Shown piece after piece: positions 47,639 through 60,022 of a stretch of 64,000 bases of DNA (position 1 is its first letter; each line of letters begins with the position of its first letter). Source of the stretch: Sipunculus nudus (lineage: Eukaryota > Annelida > Sipuncula > Golfingiida > Sipunculidae); the NCBI GenBank assembly GCA_026874595.1, contig CM049322.1, positions 42,400,340 to 42,464,339 on the forward strand. Direction: 5' to 3'. The notes below the pieces were generated by a model. The model ran no database searches. It had not been told where the DNA came from and worked only from the letters and a program-made list of their open reading frames with translations. Position numbers and translations under genes: made by a program.

Positions 47639-48115
47639 TTTCGGTATCACTTTCTTGTACGGTTGTCCTATAGACGACTAGCAAAACACGGAATCCTGAA
47701 AGTATTAAAAGTGCACCGATGTAGAAACATATTTCAAACAAAATGGGTTTAGTTTATAGACATTATTTATGTACATGTAATTTGATAATAATAAGCCATC
47801 ATAGGCATATTGTATTGACGGCTTCTTTTTATAGATTTCCAATAAGTATAGACTAACCTGTTCTCAAAAAAAATATGCAGCAATGGATGTACATCATTAA
47901 TTCTGCATATTATTTGTTTTATGCATGATCTTACCCATGATTGTATGTTTTTTTTTCTTTAAAAAATTATTAAATGTATGGCAGTATTATAGTGAAAATA
48001 CATGGTGACACGTAAATAATAACATTTTTTTATGACCAAGAACATGAAAAGGAAATCACATTACCAATAGCTACACGGACAGGGCTGTTCAATGATCAGT
48101 TCTGGTGAGGAGTGC

Positions 48116-48118
<3 letters not shown>
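47639..48118. other. No gene recognised
   Basis: Upstream region of locus D. A possible acceptor (AATACTTTCAG, - strand, near 47700) could mean a 5' UTR intron. Confidence 0.3.

Positions 48119-48194
<76 letters not shown>
48119..48194. repeat. Compound (AT)n(GT)n microsatellite
   Basis: AT 48119-48166 followed by GT to 48194, the same order as at 5054-5156. Confidence 0.92.
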
Positions 48195-48198
<4 letters not shown>

Positions 48199-48423
48199 GA
48201 TGATAATGGGCGTATCATGTGATACACACGTGTCAATGCCAAATATGAGATTCATTATTCAAACGTCAAACTTCTCTATGTCAGTGTGTCACTGATAGGA
48301 ACAAGCCCAGGCATAAGATGTAGGAAAATATAAAATGGAACCCAACAATAACATCCTCTCGCGGGACTGATCACGGTAGTCGTTATACGAGAATTGTCGT
48401 ATTTGGAAAATTCTTACCTTGGT

Positions 48424-48864
48424 CTAATTTTTTAGGCTTGCATATAAGACCCCGATGTTTAATGTGTATATGTGTGTATCAATTGCATTTCTATAATGTG
48501 TAATAACAACATGATTCACTTTGCGGAGGAAATAAATTATGGAAGTCTGTGGTGTGTAGTTGGAATGAAAAAAAAGTTCTGAAATATTTTTCATGACAAA
48601 ATGCATATACATGTACACATACGTATTGCCTGACGATGAACGGGTAAGTTCAATTGAAACAATACGACAAGAACCTACCGAATGCATATTGAAATAATAA
48701 TATGTAGTATAATATATGCGCAACAGCTCAATGCTAAGTGTGAGTAAAGTATGAGCACATTTAGGATTAACGGAGTCGTTAATTGGACCAATGAGGATCG
48801 AACGATATGTGGTGAGTAGAAATACTAAGCTCTCACTCCAGCAATTATGATTATTGTAATACAC
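48424..48864 (-). other. 146-codon open frame, unrecognised
   Basis: A long open frame for AT-rich DNA, starting MYYNNHNCWSESLVFLLTTY. It shows no signal peptide, domain or repeat that I recognise, and no paralogue in the window. Probably chance. Confidence 0.12.
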
Positions 48865-48938
48865 GTGATTACTTTAGGGCAATCAGCATCGCTAGGTTAA
48901 TACAAGCGCCACAGACCCCTGGCAGTTAGCCAGGCAAA

Positions 48939-48958
48939 CCGACTAATTAATTAGTCGG
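48939..48958. repeat. Perfect 20-bp palindrome
   Basis: CCGACTAATT joined to its own reverse complement AATTAGTCGG, without spacer. It sits in a short GC-richer patch just left of a SINE-like head. Confidence 0.9.
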
Positions 48959-49009
48959 CCCGGTTATCCGCTTTGAAATATTACGTACGCCGCAGTGAGT
49001 CTCGGCGCG

Positions 49010-49110
49010 GTAACTCAGTCAGGAAGATATGCGGTACCAGATTAACACTTGGGTTTGGAAACCGTGTGGCCTTATTTGATCTTTCATTAAAGGGAGATAA
49101 TCAGGAGCAA
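49010..49110 (+). repeat. tRNA-like SINE head followed by AAAGGGAGATAA
   Basis: GCGCGGTAACTCAGTCAGG resembles an A box; the B box is poor (TTGGGTTTGGAAACC). The AAAGGGAGATAA word a little further is one I recall as frequent in mollusc repeats. Low support. Confidence 0.3.
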
Positions 49111-49539
49111 TATTATTCCTATTATTTCACACTATCAGTTCAGTTTTGCTTTATACAAAAGTTTCCCAAGCAAAACCATCCCAGCACAAAGTCACATTAC
49201 CTCGCTTACGACTGTTTAACACCTTGGTATGGCCCTTATTGTTGGTTAACACGCTTGACTGGAGGTCCGATTAAGAGGGCCAACACGCGGTATTTCAAAC
49301 AGCGGGAACACATTTTACATTTTTTGGGCCCAATAAATCAGGGCATCTCCAGATTGAGACATGTTGGGGCTTCGCGATGCAAACGGACCTACGCGCTGTG
49401 TTAATGTTGACACCTGCGACCGCGCCCGGTTCACTGTTTTTAACACTCATTTACAGGAGTAAGCGAATGGTTTCAAGGCAATATTTTGGCAGGTACTGAC
49501 TTATTTTAAGGGGAAAAAGCTTTTTTTCGTGTTAACTCA

Positions 49540-49818
49540 ACAGGTTTCATAGTCGATTTGGCCCCTTTAAGGCAGCTGTGACAAGGCGCAGCTATTGACT
49601 CAGGATAAATGATATTACAGTACATTTCGGCGGTGGTCGCATAAGCGGGGTCCATTAGCGCTGAAGCCAGGAAATCATCCCGGGTTGTTCGTAATTTTGA
49701 GTCATGTTCAAACATAAGTAACACTAGCAAAAATGGTCGTAATTCTGGGGTGGTCGCAATTGTGAGGTGGTCATAAGGCGGGTTTACTCTGTATATCATT
49801 TGGTTTAACATACATATG

Positions 49819-49867
<49 letters not shown>

Positions 49868-50150
49868 AAAAAAAATATAAGATGTAAAAGGAAATAAGGA
49901 CAGACCAGAGGTACGTAATGCTTGATTTTCAAAGAATCCACATTCTTAGCATTATATGATTTCGTGTTAACGCTGGTGTCGAATCTATTAACGGAAATCT
50001 TCCCTGTCCTCGTCGTTATCAAAACTAATCATATGTGAAAGTGGTTATTTTAAACAAGCCAAAAAAAACACTTTTATGTGAATGACATGTTAAATTAAGA
50101 GAAATTACTGGGAAAATTAAACGTTTTTCACAAGGTATATTTATATTGCC
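49540..50150 (+). repeat. Dispersed repeat with internal (TA)n, copy 2
   Basis: GTGGTCATAAGGCGGGTTTACTCTGTATA, (TA)n at 49820-49865, GTTAACGCTGGTGTCGA, GTCGTTATCAAAA and TTTTTCACAAGGTATA appear in the same order as in 32530-33190. Confidence 0.6.
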
Positions 50151-52669
50151 GAGATATTATTCAGGTTATTCACTTTCCTTCACCTTTATAATTATCAAAT
50201 GTTCATTTAAATAAGCTTCAGGTTATAATATTAAGAACATTTCTGATAACACCTCTTTGAATTATATATGAGCTTTTTTTATCTTCAAAAAAATAAAACA
50301 TGAAAACAAAGCTGATTGGTTGTATATCCGCTGGATTTGAAAGTTCACTAGTTGCATAATGCTCTTTGCAAAAGTCTGGTTCATCTGATTTGCAGCCATA
50401 TATCAGACATAAATATTACAACTAATTTGGCAACCTATACCTAGGCTCTGAACACGTTCAAATATAAACAATATGAATAGCCTGTGAGCAGAGGGATTGG
50501 CGATTTATGACCTATGTTTTATAAAAGGTAACAGGGGTGTTATCTAGCTATAGATATAGGAACAGGCCCCTTTACTCGGTGGTTCATGGAAAAGATCTCT
50601 GGTTTAATAATAAAGTGAAAAGAAATGTTTAAAGTAAGTAGTTATATATACGTAGTATAGTAGTCCGAGGACGCTATAAAGTGAAAGTCCTCCTGAAATA
50701 ACACTAATGAGCAATTTTTGTCACAAATAAAATTCAGCGATTGTAAAAAATTAGGATTTTATACATCGTGCACATGTCTTTAATTTGAAACTGCAAGGAA
50801 TCAAGGATTCTCCAGGAAAAGGGCTCATATACTAAATAAACATGAATTGTATGACAGAATTTCATAGGCTGAAGTATCAATTGAGTTAATAGATTTTTAT
50901 TGTTACAAATCAAACATGCTCTGTGACATAATTTCTTATGTATACTGTACGTCCTGCATATCTCAACAATGAAAACTGACAAAAAGAACAATCACCGCTC
51001 GAATGGGGAAACATACTGTTATGAAATGCCTGCACTACTCATTAGTCTATGTTGTTGTTTTATATATTTATATCACTAACCTCTCTCTAATTAGATGGCC
51101 AGGTATTTAAGGTATTTTAATTGGTTTTATGGTGAATCTAAGAGGGACCATTTTATGACATTAACGTTCATATAAACAAACAAGACGTTATGTCTTTCAG
51201 ATGGACCATCGTATGCTGAAATGATAAATGTGCACCTACTTTACACCGTCATTGCTTCCCGTAATGAAAAGCACGTTGGCTTCAAGCAGACACCTGTAAT
51301 TCGAAACTAGATGCCTTGAGGACGGGTTTATACTGTTCATACGCTTCGCCTGATGCGACATTCTCACAGCCAAGTGTCATGTCATGTGTCAAATGCTCGA
51401 GTGCTCCGTACACTCTTGAGAGCAAACATTCCAGTTTACCAAGTCGACATGCGTTCTTAATATTATTTATCAGGTATATTCTCATTGCGGCACTCGTAGT
51501 AATAGGTTTATGAGTGATCTAACATAAAAGGGCCGAGGGTTTTAGGAAAACACTTTTTATTGTTTCCTTTTTTTCCGTTATAAGAAATATTAAGTGAAAG
51601 TTTATAAGGGATAGATATCCCCAGGTTCATGTGACTTTGGCATAGATGTGTTTGCTACAATCAGTCAACCAATATATATAATCGATTAAGAGTTTCGGCA
51701 CTCTCCGCTGACCACCCCTCTTTGATTTAATGGCTGTCTAAAAGAACACTTTGTTGTGGCCCGTCCAAGGCCGGTGGTATCTTCTGTTGCCGCCACGTCT
51801 AGAGACTCTTGAAAGCCATCTTTTGAGCTAAGGAAAGTGCCTTGTTTTAGTTATCACTACTGGTTGTACAATCCATGTACAATAAATAAAGTTAACTGTT
51901 ATATTCCTTTGTCAATACACTGCAGATATATGGCTTCAAATGATGGTACGTGTTTAAACGAATTTAAATCTTAGATGATGTTTCCCGGTTCTCTGTAGAA
52001 ATTGACCAGGTTTTGCAGAACTATCATTGCCGACACATTGAAGGTGATTTGTACTCGGACAACACAGGCCTGGTACTCGTACCTCCCAATGCTGTAATTG
52101 CTTATTATTTATAAAAAAAAATTAAGAAATCACGGGGTTTTAGCCTCCTTCTTGATAATAAAGTACTACCTTCGTATATTCCTGCCTTATTCAAGAAAAC
52201 AACAACATTCTCTCGCGCCTTTTTTTTTAATATCAAGGGAAACAAATTAGAAATCGGATTCACTTGTGAAATTCATGCATCTAATTGTACTACTTTCGGA
52301 TTATTATTTTCATGTTTGTGTTCAAGGAATTATCTTGACTTCTGTGGAGATGTTCTTTCATACATTACTTTTTGTTGTGCAGCCAGCAGCAGGAATGTCT
52401 GGACATCTAGGTTTATAAAAAAACATGTCTAATCGACCGACTGAGCAAATATAATATTATATGAATTTCTCCAGGTTTCGTGAGTCATTTCATATACGTT
52501 TAGTAGGGCTTGCCATGGAAGTAATAATTACTCTGGATGAGAACAAATTCCTACACAACTATGAAATAAGATTTTGCATGTATTAAATGTCCTGTTCTTT
52601 ATGTAAATATAACTGATTTTTCTATAGTTTTTAGGTCTCGGTGACGCAATTTTATAGTTCAAGGACATT
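50151..52669. other. No gene recognised
   Basis: AT-rich spacer; short open frames without family signals. Confidence 0.4.
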
Positions 52670-53130
52670 CAGCCAGGATCTCCCGGGATGTGATCTTAGA
52701 TGATTCTAGGCCAATTGAACATAATTGTGCCCCGTTTACCTCTCTAGGTGCTCAAATCATGTGTTTGACCTGTCGCTCACAGAATACAGGTAAACATGCT
52801 CTCATTTCAGCTTTCCATGAAGATTTGTTAAGGACCTCCCTGGGTGTACATTAAAAAATAAGGTCAGACGGTTGCAGTTTGTGCCTTATTCACTGTAAGA
52901 CCGTTTCAAGTGAAGGTCTTAATACAGAGAAAACGTCATGGTATTTCATGTTTTAGTTACTCAGATAGTGGAGCTTTTGTATCAGATATATAATCATTTT
53001 AGCGTCTACAGCCGGGTCGCGTTATTCAGATGATACAGTCGTAATGACCTTAATCCAGGTGTCCAGTGAGATATGATCTCCTCTAGATGTCAAATCAGAC
53101 GATTCCAGGTCCAGCTCTGTTAAAGGATGA
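52670..53130 (-). repeat. Inverted, decayed units of the 155-bp tandem array
   Basis: GATTCTAGGCC, ATTGTGCCCCGTTTA, GTGCTCAAATCATG, TTTCAGCTTTCCATGAAGA and AGGACCTCCCTGG are reverse complements of landmarks in the 10819-12400 units. About 2-3 units remain, and the perfect AGGTCATGGTGACCT site is not preserved. Confidence 0.7.
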
Positions 53131-53542
53131 TAGAGAGAGTGGACAGCGTGACGGACAGGTGACAGGCAATAGTGACCGCAATAGCTTAGATGATAAATCA
53201 GCGATCCGAGCTAAACTGAGACATATTGTGGGGTTTTGATTTTTTCGAGGTTAGAAAGCATCAATTTAATATAATTTTTTTTTGGCGTTAAAAGGTTCCC
53301 CCATGTATGCCTGTGTGTACACATGCATCGTGATTGCAATTATAAGGCAATGCATTGAAAAAAAAAACACACAGTACAAAGAAGGAACTTAATAAGGTCA
53401 CCACCTTTACACTGATTTACAGATTGCGATGAGAAGAAGATAAGACAACGCATTGAATATGGACTATTATAGTGCAGGAATAAAAACATAAACGTTCGGA
53501 GGTATCAGAAGTAAGAATAATATGCATACGATCCTTTCATCA

Positions 53543-53547
53543 ATATA

Positions 53548-53597
<50 letters not shown>
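53543..53597. repeat. (AT)n microsatellite
   Basis: About 55 bases of AT with one ATGTAT break. Confidence 0.92.
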
Positions 53598-53601
<4 letters not shown>

Positions 53602-54577
53602 CCGTAGATAAAATAAATACTTAACTCGAACAAAATAATTTTAAGCTCGAATTCCCTCAATTTCTTGCTCCATCAAGTACCGTTTGTACATTCTATTTCT
53701 ATAGTGAGGACAGATGTCCCTTGATTACATGTTACAATGAATGCAGATTTGGCTGTTTAAAGGTGAACATTGTATATTATAAATTCAAAAGATAAAATTA
53801 ATTAATTTCACCGAGGCAGTAATAATCTAAAAACGCTTGTCGAACATTTAAACCAATTCTGGGAGGTTCTATCGTATTTCAATATAACTGCTGTTGAATG
53901 CTGTTTACCGATACCTAACACACTGAAATACCTACCACCCATTCTTGCTAGGGCTATTACAGTTAGTATTCTGACAAAAAAACATACCTATGTCGCTTGC
54001 ATTAATTAATCCGCAACATCGTGTAAAACCAATGTTAAGTGTGCTGAACAAAGTAAATTACGTAAACGGGTAATATTAAGGTGGAAGCTAAATAATATTA
54101 ATAATACATTATTGATCAAGAAATTGGTATCCCATTGTCGTGTCCATGGCTCAAATTTAAAGCGGGCCGATATTGGAGAGCCGAGGGTATTACAGGACTG
54201 TCTACGCCCTAATGTACTTATTCAAAAATATGCATATATGTGTGAGACTGTTTGTATGTATAAATTTGTTGGTTCCTTTATATTTCCCGTTATCAATACG
54301 GGCAGAAACCCCCTCCAGCAGAAAGTGGCACAACCTGGAATTTGACAACAGTAAACTGCCATGGGGAAATGTTATTGCCTAGAAATCAGTTAATCAGTCG
54401 AACGACTGCATGATCAAACCAATTAAATGGATTGGAATGATGGGACCAAGAATGTAAAATATCATAGCTTCAGTGGAATTGAACATAGACAAGCAGTGGC
54501 TTACCATCTGATCGCTGTCTTAATATATGTAACGTATCGTTAGTGATGTATCGATATATGTATCATTGATTAATATG
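53598..54577. other. No gene recognised
   Basis: Spacer with two overlapping 70-77 codon frames (54112-54382) that show no family signal. Confidence 0.4.
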
Positions 54578-54750
54578 GCCGAAATAAGTCTATGACACAC
54601 GGGCGGTGCTGACAGAAATATGTCTGTGCCGGGGTGTTGACAATAAGTCTTTGCCGGGCGAGCGGGGCTGGCCGAAATAAGTCTGTGACAGACGGCAAGG
54701 GCTGGCCGAAACAAGTCTGCACCAGGCCGGCGGGGCTGGCCGGAATTAGG
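54578..54750 (+). repeat. GC-rich minisatellite, ~34-bp units
   Basis: Five units built on GCCGAAATAAGTCTGTG plus a variable GC-rich half (ACGGCAAGGGCTG, CCGGCGGGGCTG). The two right-hand units are 34 bp each; the left ones are 28-35 bp. Confidence 0.82.
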
Positions 54751-56488
54751 TTTCTTTAATTAAGCACTGATCCCGATAACACACAATCACTGGCGCATGG
54801 TACAACACAGTACTACTGACTGTTACTTTTTAATTGATGACATTTTATTGACAGGGCAAAAGAGATCACACACATCAGCGAGTTGCGTGTCAACTAAGCT
54901 CAAATTGCGCATCGTTGCCACCTTTACTTTTTTTTCAAATGAACGCTCTACCTGCCAAACATATGTCGTTGAATATGTATTCCACATGTATGATTTACAA
55001 GTGTGTCAATTTGGTCTACGTGTCATAGTTTTGTTTACAATCTATAAGGCTTATTGGTCTTGTCAGATGTCATGGCAAAATGCTCATCACGATGATGTCT
55101 CTTGTCACTTAAAAATATCAGTATCACGCTAACAGTATTATGAATAATGAAAAACTGTCATTATTGATGTTTGATATTTGTTATTTTTTAATTAATATAC
55201 TTGTCATTTTTATTATTGTTATTATTATGCTAATAATTATTATTCACTTTTTTCTTCGAGAATATTCTGTTTACGCTAAACGTAGAATATGTTTCATTTC
55301 CAATAGCTTATATCTAGGCACACACTGGCTCTAAAGTATAGCATCTGGCATCCTCCTGACAACTGAGTATCAATGCGAAATCGGTTTTGGGGCCAGCTTC
55401 CACGATCGATCGGGAGATCTTGATATAGAGTATCAGCCGAAGCTATGATACGTTTCAGCTTGGGCTATCTTCAGGCTTAATGGGGTACTGTGACCAACAT
55501 TCGTTATTCCCTGACAAGCGAATGCGCCTTTTCGGAGTTCCCCGGTGTTTTTACCCAGCAATGCTGAAGACATACACCAATGAATAAGAATGATTGACAC
55601 ACTGAGCCTGGTTCACGCTATGGTCATCGCCAATAAGCCGGGAAACCGGAATGGAATTCGGCGAACGATATTAAAGGATGCAGTGGGAAACACCATTTCT
55701 CGTTTGTCTTACATGTATCCTGTTTATTTCAAATGGCAAACACACCAAAATGACATTGCCTTTAAGCAAGGATAGTACGTTCAAAGAATATTTTCAAATG
55801 ACTGTAATATGGACCATTTTAATGCCATGTACCATGTAAATGCCTTTATATAATTTCCCAGTGATTTCCCGGGGTTTCGTCTCGCACTGTATGGTAACTA
55901 GTAAGTGGGCATTCGAACATGCCGTTATGTAGATGATAAAGTATTTATTTTAAATAATTGAATGCACTGAATATGAAAATTGTTTTGTAATAATTCTTAA
56001 AACCACAGCCATTATGTCAAATCGACGGTAGATTTACAAACACGAGCCCAGACCACATTGGACAGGGCAATTCGCCTAACGGGGCTTAATAAGGTGTCGA
56101 GATATGTGGATGACCGAAGTACAATAAATGATCACGGCCGGGACAATAGAACAGAGCAATAAAGTTCAGGGGACACCAGGTCTAACGATCGTTTTTGTCC
56201 GAGAACTCAATCATTTCCATTAAATCTTCTTTATTAGGCAAGCATTTATAAACTGAAGGCGGTTACCTCCACTACAGATCATTTGAAAAATCGGCTATTG
56301 GTGTAAGACCATCGGCAAAAAGGTAAATGTCGAAATCTTAGCTGCAAATATGTGACCTGACAATAACATTGTGGCCAAAAACAAAATTTTGAAAATTCGA
56401 CATTTAAATTGAGGATCCAGCGTAAAAAGAAAATGCAAAAAATGAGTTATCACTTCAAGGACAAAAGTAGCTTAAAACACATTTGTTT

Positions 56489-56492
<4 letters not shown>
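54751..56492. other. No gene recognised
   Basis: A 111-codon frame (54797-55132) and a 61-codon frame (55590-55775) were examined and show no motif. The rest is AT-rich. Confidence 0.4.

Positions 56493-56527
<35 letters not shown>
56493..56527. repeat. (AT)n microsatellite
   Basis: About 35 bases of AT. Confidence 0.9.
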
Positions 56528-56530
<3 letters not shown>

Positions 56531-56959
56531 TGATCAACCCCTCTAAGCCTTCATTTACTGCGTAAGAGGTTTAATAACTTTTTTTTTGTCCAGCGTTACA
56601 TTCTCCGGACACCCGTATATTTCGCGCTTAAAACGAAGTGGGTCGAGTCCGGTCAAATGTGAGGATTGTCAAGAGGCACCAACGCATCCATCAAGGTATG
56701 TTACTGATTTATCGAAATAAATATATATCACAGCCAAACGGACCATGCATGAAAAATGTAAACGGTAATATTATAAGAACCAAATAGGTACAGTTTGATT
56801 GATTAGGTAAACGGATGCCAGCTTTGCATGCAATAAAAAAGTAACATTCCATTTTTCTATGTGACTGCTGTAGCCACCAAACACTTTCTTGTTGTCGACA
56901 TCACTAAAATTTGTCAAATGGGTGTATATGAACTATGAGACACACTACGGAGGCACAGG

Positions 56960-57092
56960 ATGTTCCCTAGGAGACACAGTTTGTTCCCTAGGAGGCACAG
57001 TATGTTCCCTATGAGGCACAGTATGTTCCCTAGGAGGCACAGTATGTTCCCTAGGAGGCACAGTATGTTCCCTAGGAGGCACAGTATGTTCC
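56960..57092 (+). repeat. 21-bp minisatellite, six units, in frame as MFPRRHS
   Basis: TGTTCCCTAGGAGGCACAGTA is repeated six times plus a partial, with four single-base variants. Each unit contains the CCTAGG palindrome. Because 21 is a multiple of 3 the array is an open frame of heptapeptide repeats, but no start context, flanking exon or homologue supports a gene. Confidence 0.92.
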
Positions 57093-57478
57093 AAAGTTTA
57101 GTATTTAAAATAACATATTATTGTGTGTCAGTTATTGAATGCTGAATATTATATAACAACCGGTCGAGTCTTTTTCGTATGAAGCCCGACATTTCTAATT
57201 GTGTGGAATGTATTATGATACGAGTAAAATGAATCTCTAATAGGAAAAAGACAAACAAATGTGTGTTCCAATGCAAATCATGTTTATTATTATATTAGAG
57301 GGCGACTATTTTAGAGAGTTATCTGGCACGCAAGGAACATAACATGTTACAATTTGTTAAATGCACGATAAAAATCATGTTGACAGAAACCTTTGGAATA
57401 TGTATATTTTTATTGGTGTAAAAACTTGGTTTGTAAGTTAAAAGAATCGGTCACCTGAACAAGGATTAATCCACCGAC

Positions 57479-58817
57479 TCAGATTCTAGTAACACGGATT
57501 CTCATTTCTTTGAGTGCTGTACCTTTGTACCAACGGCTGCACCTCGCGTCACATACAACGTCGTAAAGTCCTGTTAAGTGGACGAACATAGTAACAGGCA
57601 TTGAACCACCAGGCGCCATGATGGTGACCAGCACAGTGTCCACGGTGTTTATCATTGTCCCTATCCTCGGTAGAGAATTTCATTCCGTTGTGGTACGCCA
57701 TGCCACCACGTATAGCCGTCCCAGAAATGTCATCGATAGCGAGTAGGTAACCACTTTGTTCTGGCCCGATCCAAAAATGGCTGAATTCGGAATAGGATGT
57801 TTTTCCAGAGCTCCAGACCTTAGAGTCAAATCGAATCTTATAGGGTCTTTGGGTTGTGAGATAATGCATGAAGTCATTACCAACCCAATGCTCAGATTCA
57901 GGATTTTCGGAGCCGTTCTTGTATTCTTTCCAAGTGCGACTGAAATCAACGGATCCCCGGAATCCTCTCATCAGAACAGTCCAAGGAGCACCAACCATTT
58001 CACATCTTAGTATATATGGCCTGGAGGCGCCTTCTGGTTTTACAATGTAAACCCCTGTCTTTTTGTTTCCGCTCGAAAATACACCGTTTCAATCTGGAAT
58101 GACAGTTTTATTTTAACGCCCGATTACAATTCACCTTTACTTAAAAGAATACGAGTTCGCATTTATATATCTATATATTGTTGTACATTGCTTCATGCCG
58201 ACATAAAACATAGTACGCACATTTTGTTTCAGGTAGACGCTTTACGGACTGCTGAGATAACACAGGTTGCCCGAAGAGATGGTTGCACCAATGTGACTGG
58301 CATATGATATGGATCAGAAGTTATACCAAAACTAAACAATTTATATGTTTTTCTGTTAAAGCTATCTTCATTAGGCCAGCAAACGTGATTTCGCTGGCGA
58401 AGTTACTTTTTTTCATTCATACGCATGGAAACATATTTTAACAAATCATATTAAACTGCTACGATAAAATCGGATGAATAATCCCTATAATAATCAGCTG
58501 AACTTCGTGAATAGAGGTACTATGTATGCTAACAATGAACTACGTCTTTGAAAAAAATATGAATTATAATATGACAAACAACGTCAGAATCAATTTTATT
58601 AAATTTTTCGCCCGTCCCATATCCTAAAGAAAGGTAAAAGCTAATGAGATATTCTTCTCTAATTTCTTTTACCTGTTGGCAGGCGTTGACGCGCATCACT
58701 GTAGAAGTGCACATACAGTTGATTACGATTGTGTATTTTGGTGTTGTTGAACAGGCTTCGGCCACCCGATGTTAAATGGCATATATAGGCGAATGACAAC
58801 AAAGAGAGCAACGGCAT
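57479..58817 (-). pseudogene. FReD pseudogene E (short N-terminus)
   Basis: Exon 1 is 58817-58673 (48 codons + 1 nt; donor CCAACAG|GTAAAAG): signal peptide MPLLSLLSFAYICHLTSGG, then NRNQLYVHFYSDARQRLPT; intact and phase 1. Exon 2 is 58093-57479 (615 nt, against 611 in the intact exon; acceptor GTCATTCCAG). The first lectin Cys codon is TGA (58091-58089) where relatives have TGC. The frame is then open through RCEMVGAPWTVLMRGF, STEDRDNDKH and GAWWFNACYY, and breaks by an extra base near 57580. The shifted frame carries the normal end (CDARCSRW...KEMRIRVTRI, stop 57481-57479). Two lesions only, so decay is recent. Confidence 0.87.
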
Positions 58818-59957
58818 ATGGAACAACAGGTTTTGGCCTTTTTTACTCTTCAACTGCTGTACGTTAATATTTGATTAAAATCTGCAAGATTAAAAATAAC
58901 AGTAGTAACAAATATTTGTAACAGATTTACAAATGGATTGTTTATCCTATCTTGTATTATTTTGAGTCAGAATTCAATTTTCCAGAGCAATATAGCCACA
59001 ATTGCCTTAAATGTTTGTATTTCTTTTCATTGCTTTTTTCCATGTTTTATGTTAACTTAAAATATAATCAATCAACTGCGGAAGGTAAGTGTTTTTTTAA
59101 CATTATATTTCTCCCTTAGCAACGGCCTATACGAACAGAATATTTTTTTTCTGAAAATAAGGTTTTCGGAGTACTCTATATAGATGTTGTTGTTTTTGGT
59201 ATTCAAAAATTTATTTCATAGAAAGAAATAACAGAATAATATATCGGCGAGATTTTTTTTTTTTTAATGATAAAGCGTGGACTGAATAACCATATGTGAT
59301 TATATTGGATCAGAATACAAGCGGTTAACGAATAAAACAGCAAATGAACGGATACATTACCACTTGCTTTACAGACACTGTAATTCCGCAGTCCTTACAG
59401 CTTTGCCGAAGCAACGACGAAGGTTAATATCATCATGCCTAGGTTTTACTTAAAGTAGGCGTGACACGTGGTACATGTCAATCAATTGCCAAATTTGTCC
59501 CCGCCTTCCTAACGACTTGTGGAGACCAAAATTATCAGAGTTGTACAACTTAATGTTAATTGTTGCTGCATTTTCTGCTGATGTGCTTCCGGCATTCTAG
59601 ATAGACTTATCTTTCTTGTAAGGGATTGTTTTAGGAATATTAATACATACATCGAGAATTGTGTACGAACAAGCACAGCTCGAAATCTTTCAGAGGGACT
59701 ATTTGTTAAAATATATTTAAAGGGAGCGTGTTTAAAGTCCAATATCACTGGCAATGGCAGTCTCACAAGGCTTCACCTTCCTGGCCTTACGGGCCTATTC
59801 GTTCTTGAAACTTTTTTTTCAGATTTCTGAGGAACATACATCCCATGCAGTCATATAAAATTTCACAGGGTTATTCATTTTATATCTTGCCTATGTATGA
59901 CCAGTACCAATTCAGTCCTGAATGTGGAGAGCGCACCGTTATGGTGGGATTTTCTGT
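58818..59957. other. No gene recognised
   Basis: Upstream region of locus E and spacer. No TATA box was found near the ATG. Confidence 0.35.
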
Positions 59958-60022
59958 GATTAGGACTCGAACAAACTACGTTGCGGTCACGAGTCCATCG
60001 CCACAACCGCGACGCCACTGCA
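59958..60022 (-). repeat. tRNA-derived SINE head
   Basis: The - strand reads TGGCGTCGCGGTTGTGG (A box-like, 60001-60017), GATGGACTCGTGACCGC, and GTTCGAGTCC (B box, 59963-59972), with normal A-to-B spacing. No acceptor stem is seen. Confidence 0.6.

Noticed and set aside
48973-49404. 143-codon open frame
   Set aside because: It overlaps a SINE-like head and shows no domain; repeat-derived or chance.
56960-57092. CRISPR array
   Set aside because: Units are contiguous 21-mers with no unique spacers, in animal DNA.
58089-58091. Selenocysteine at the TGA replacing lectin Cys 1 in locus E
   Set aside because: A second, downstream frameshift breaks the gene and no SECIS-like hairpin was recognised, so ordinary decay is simpler.
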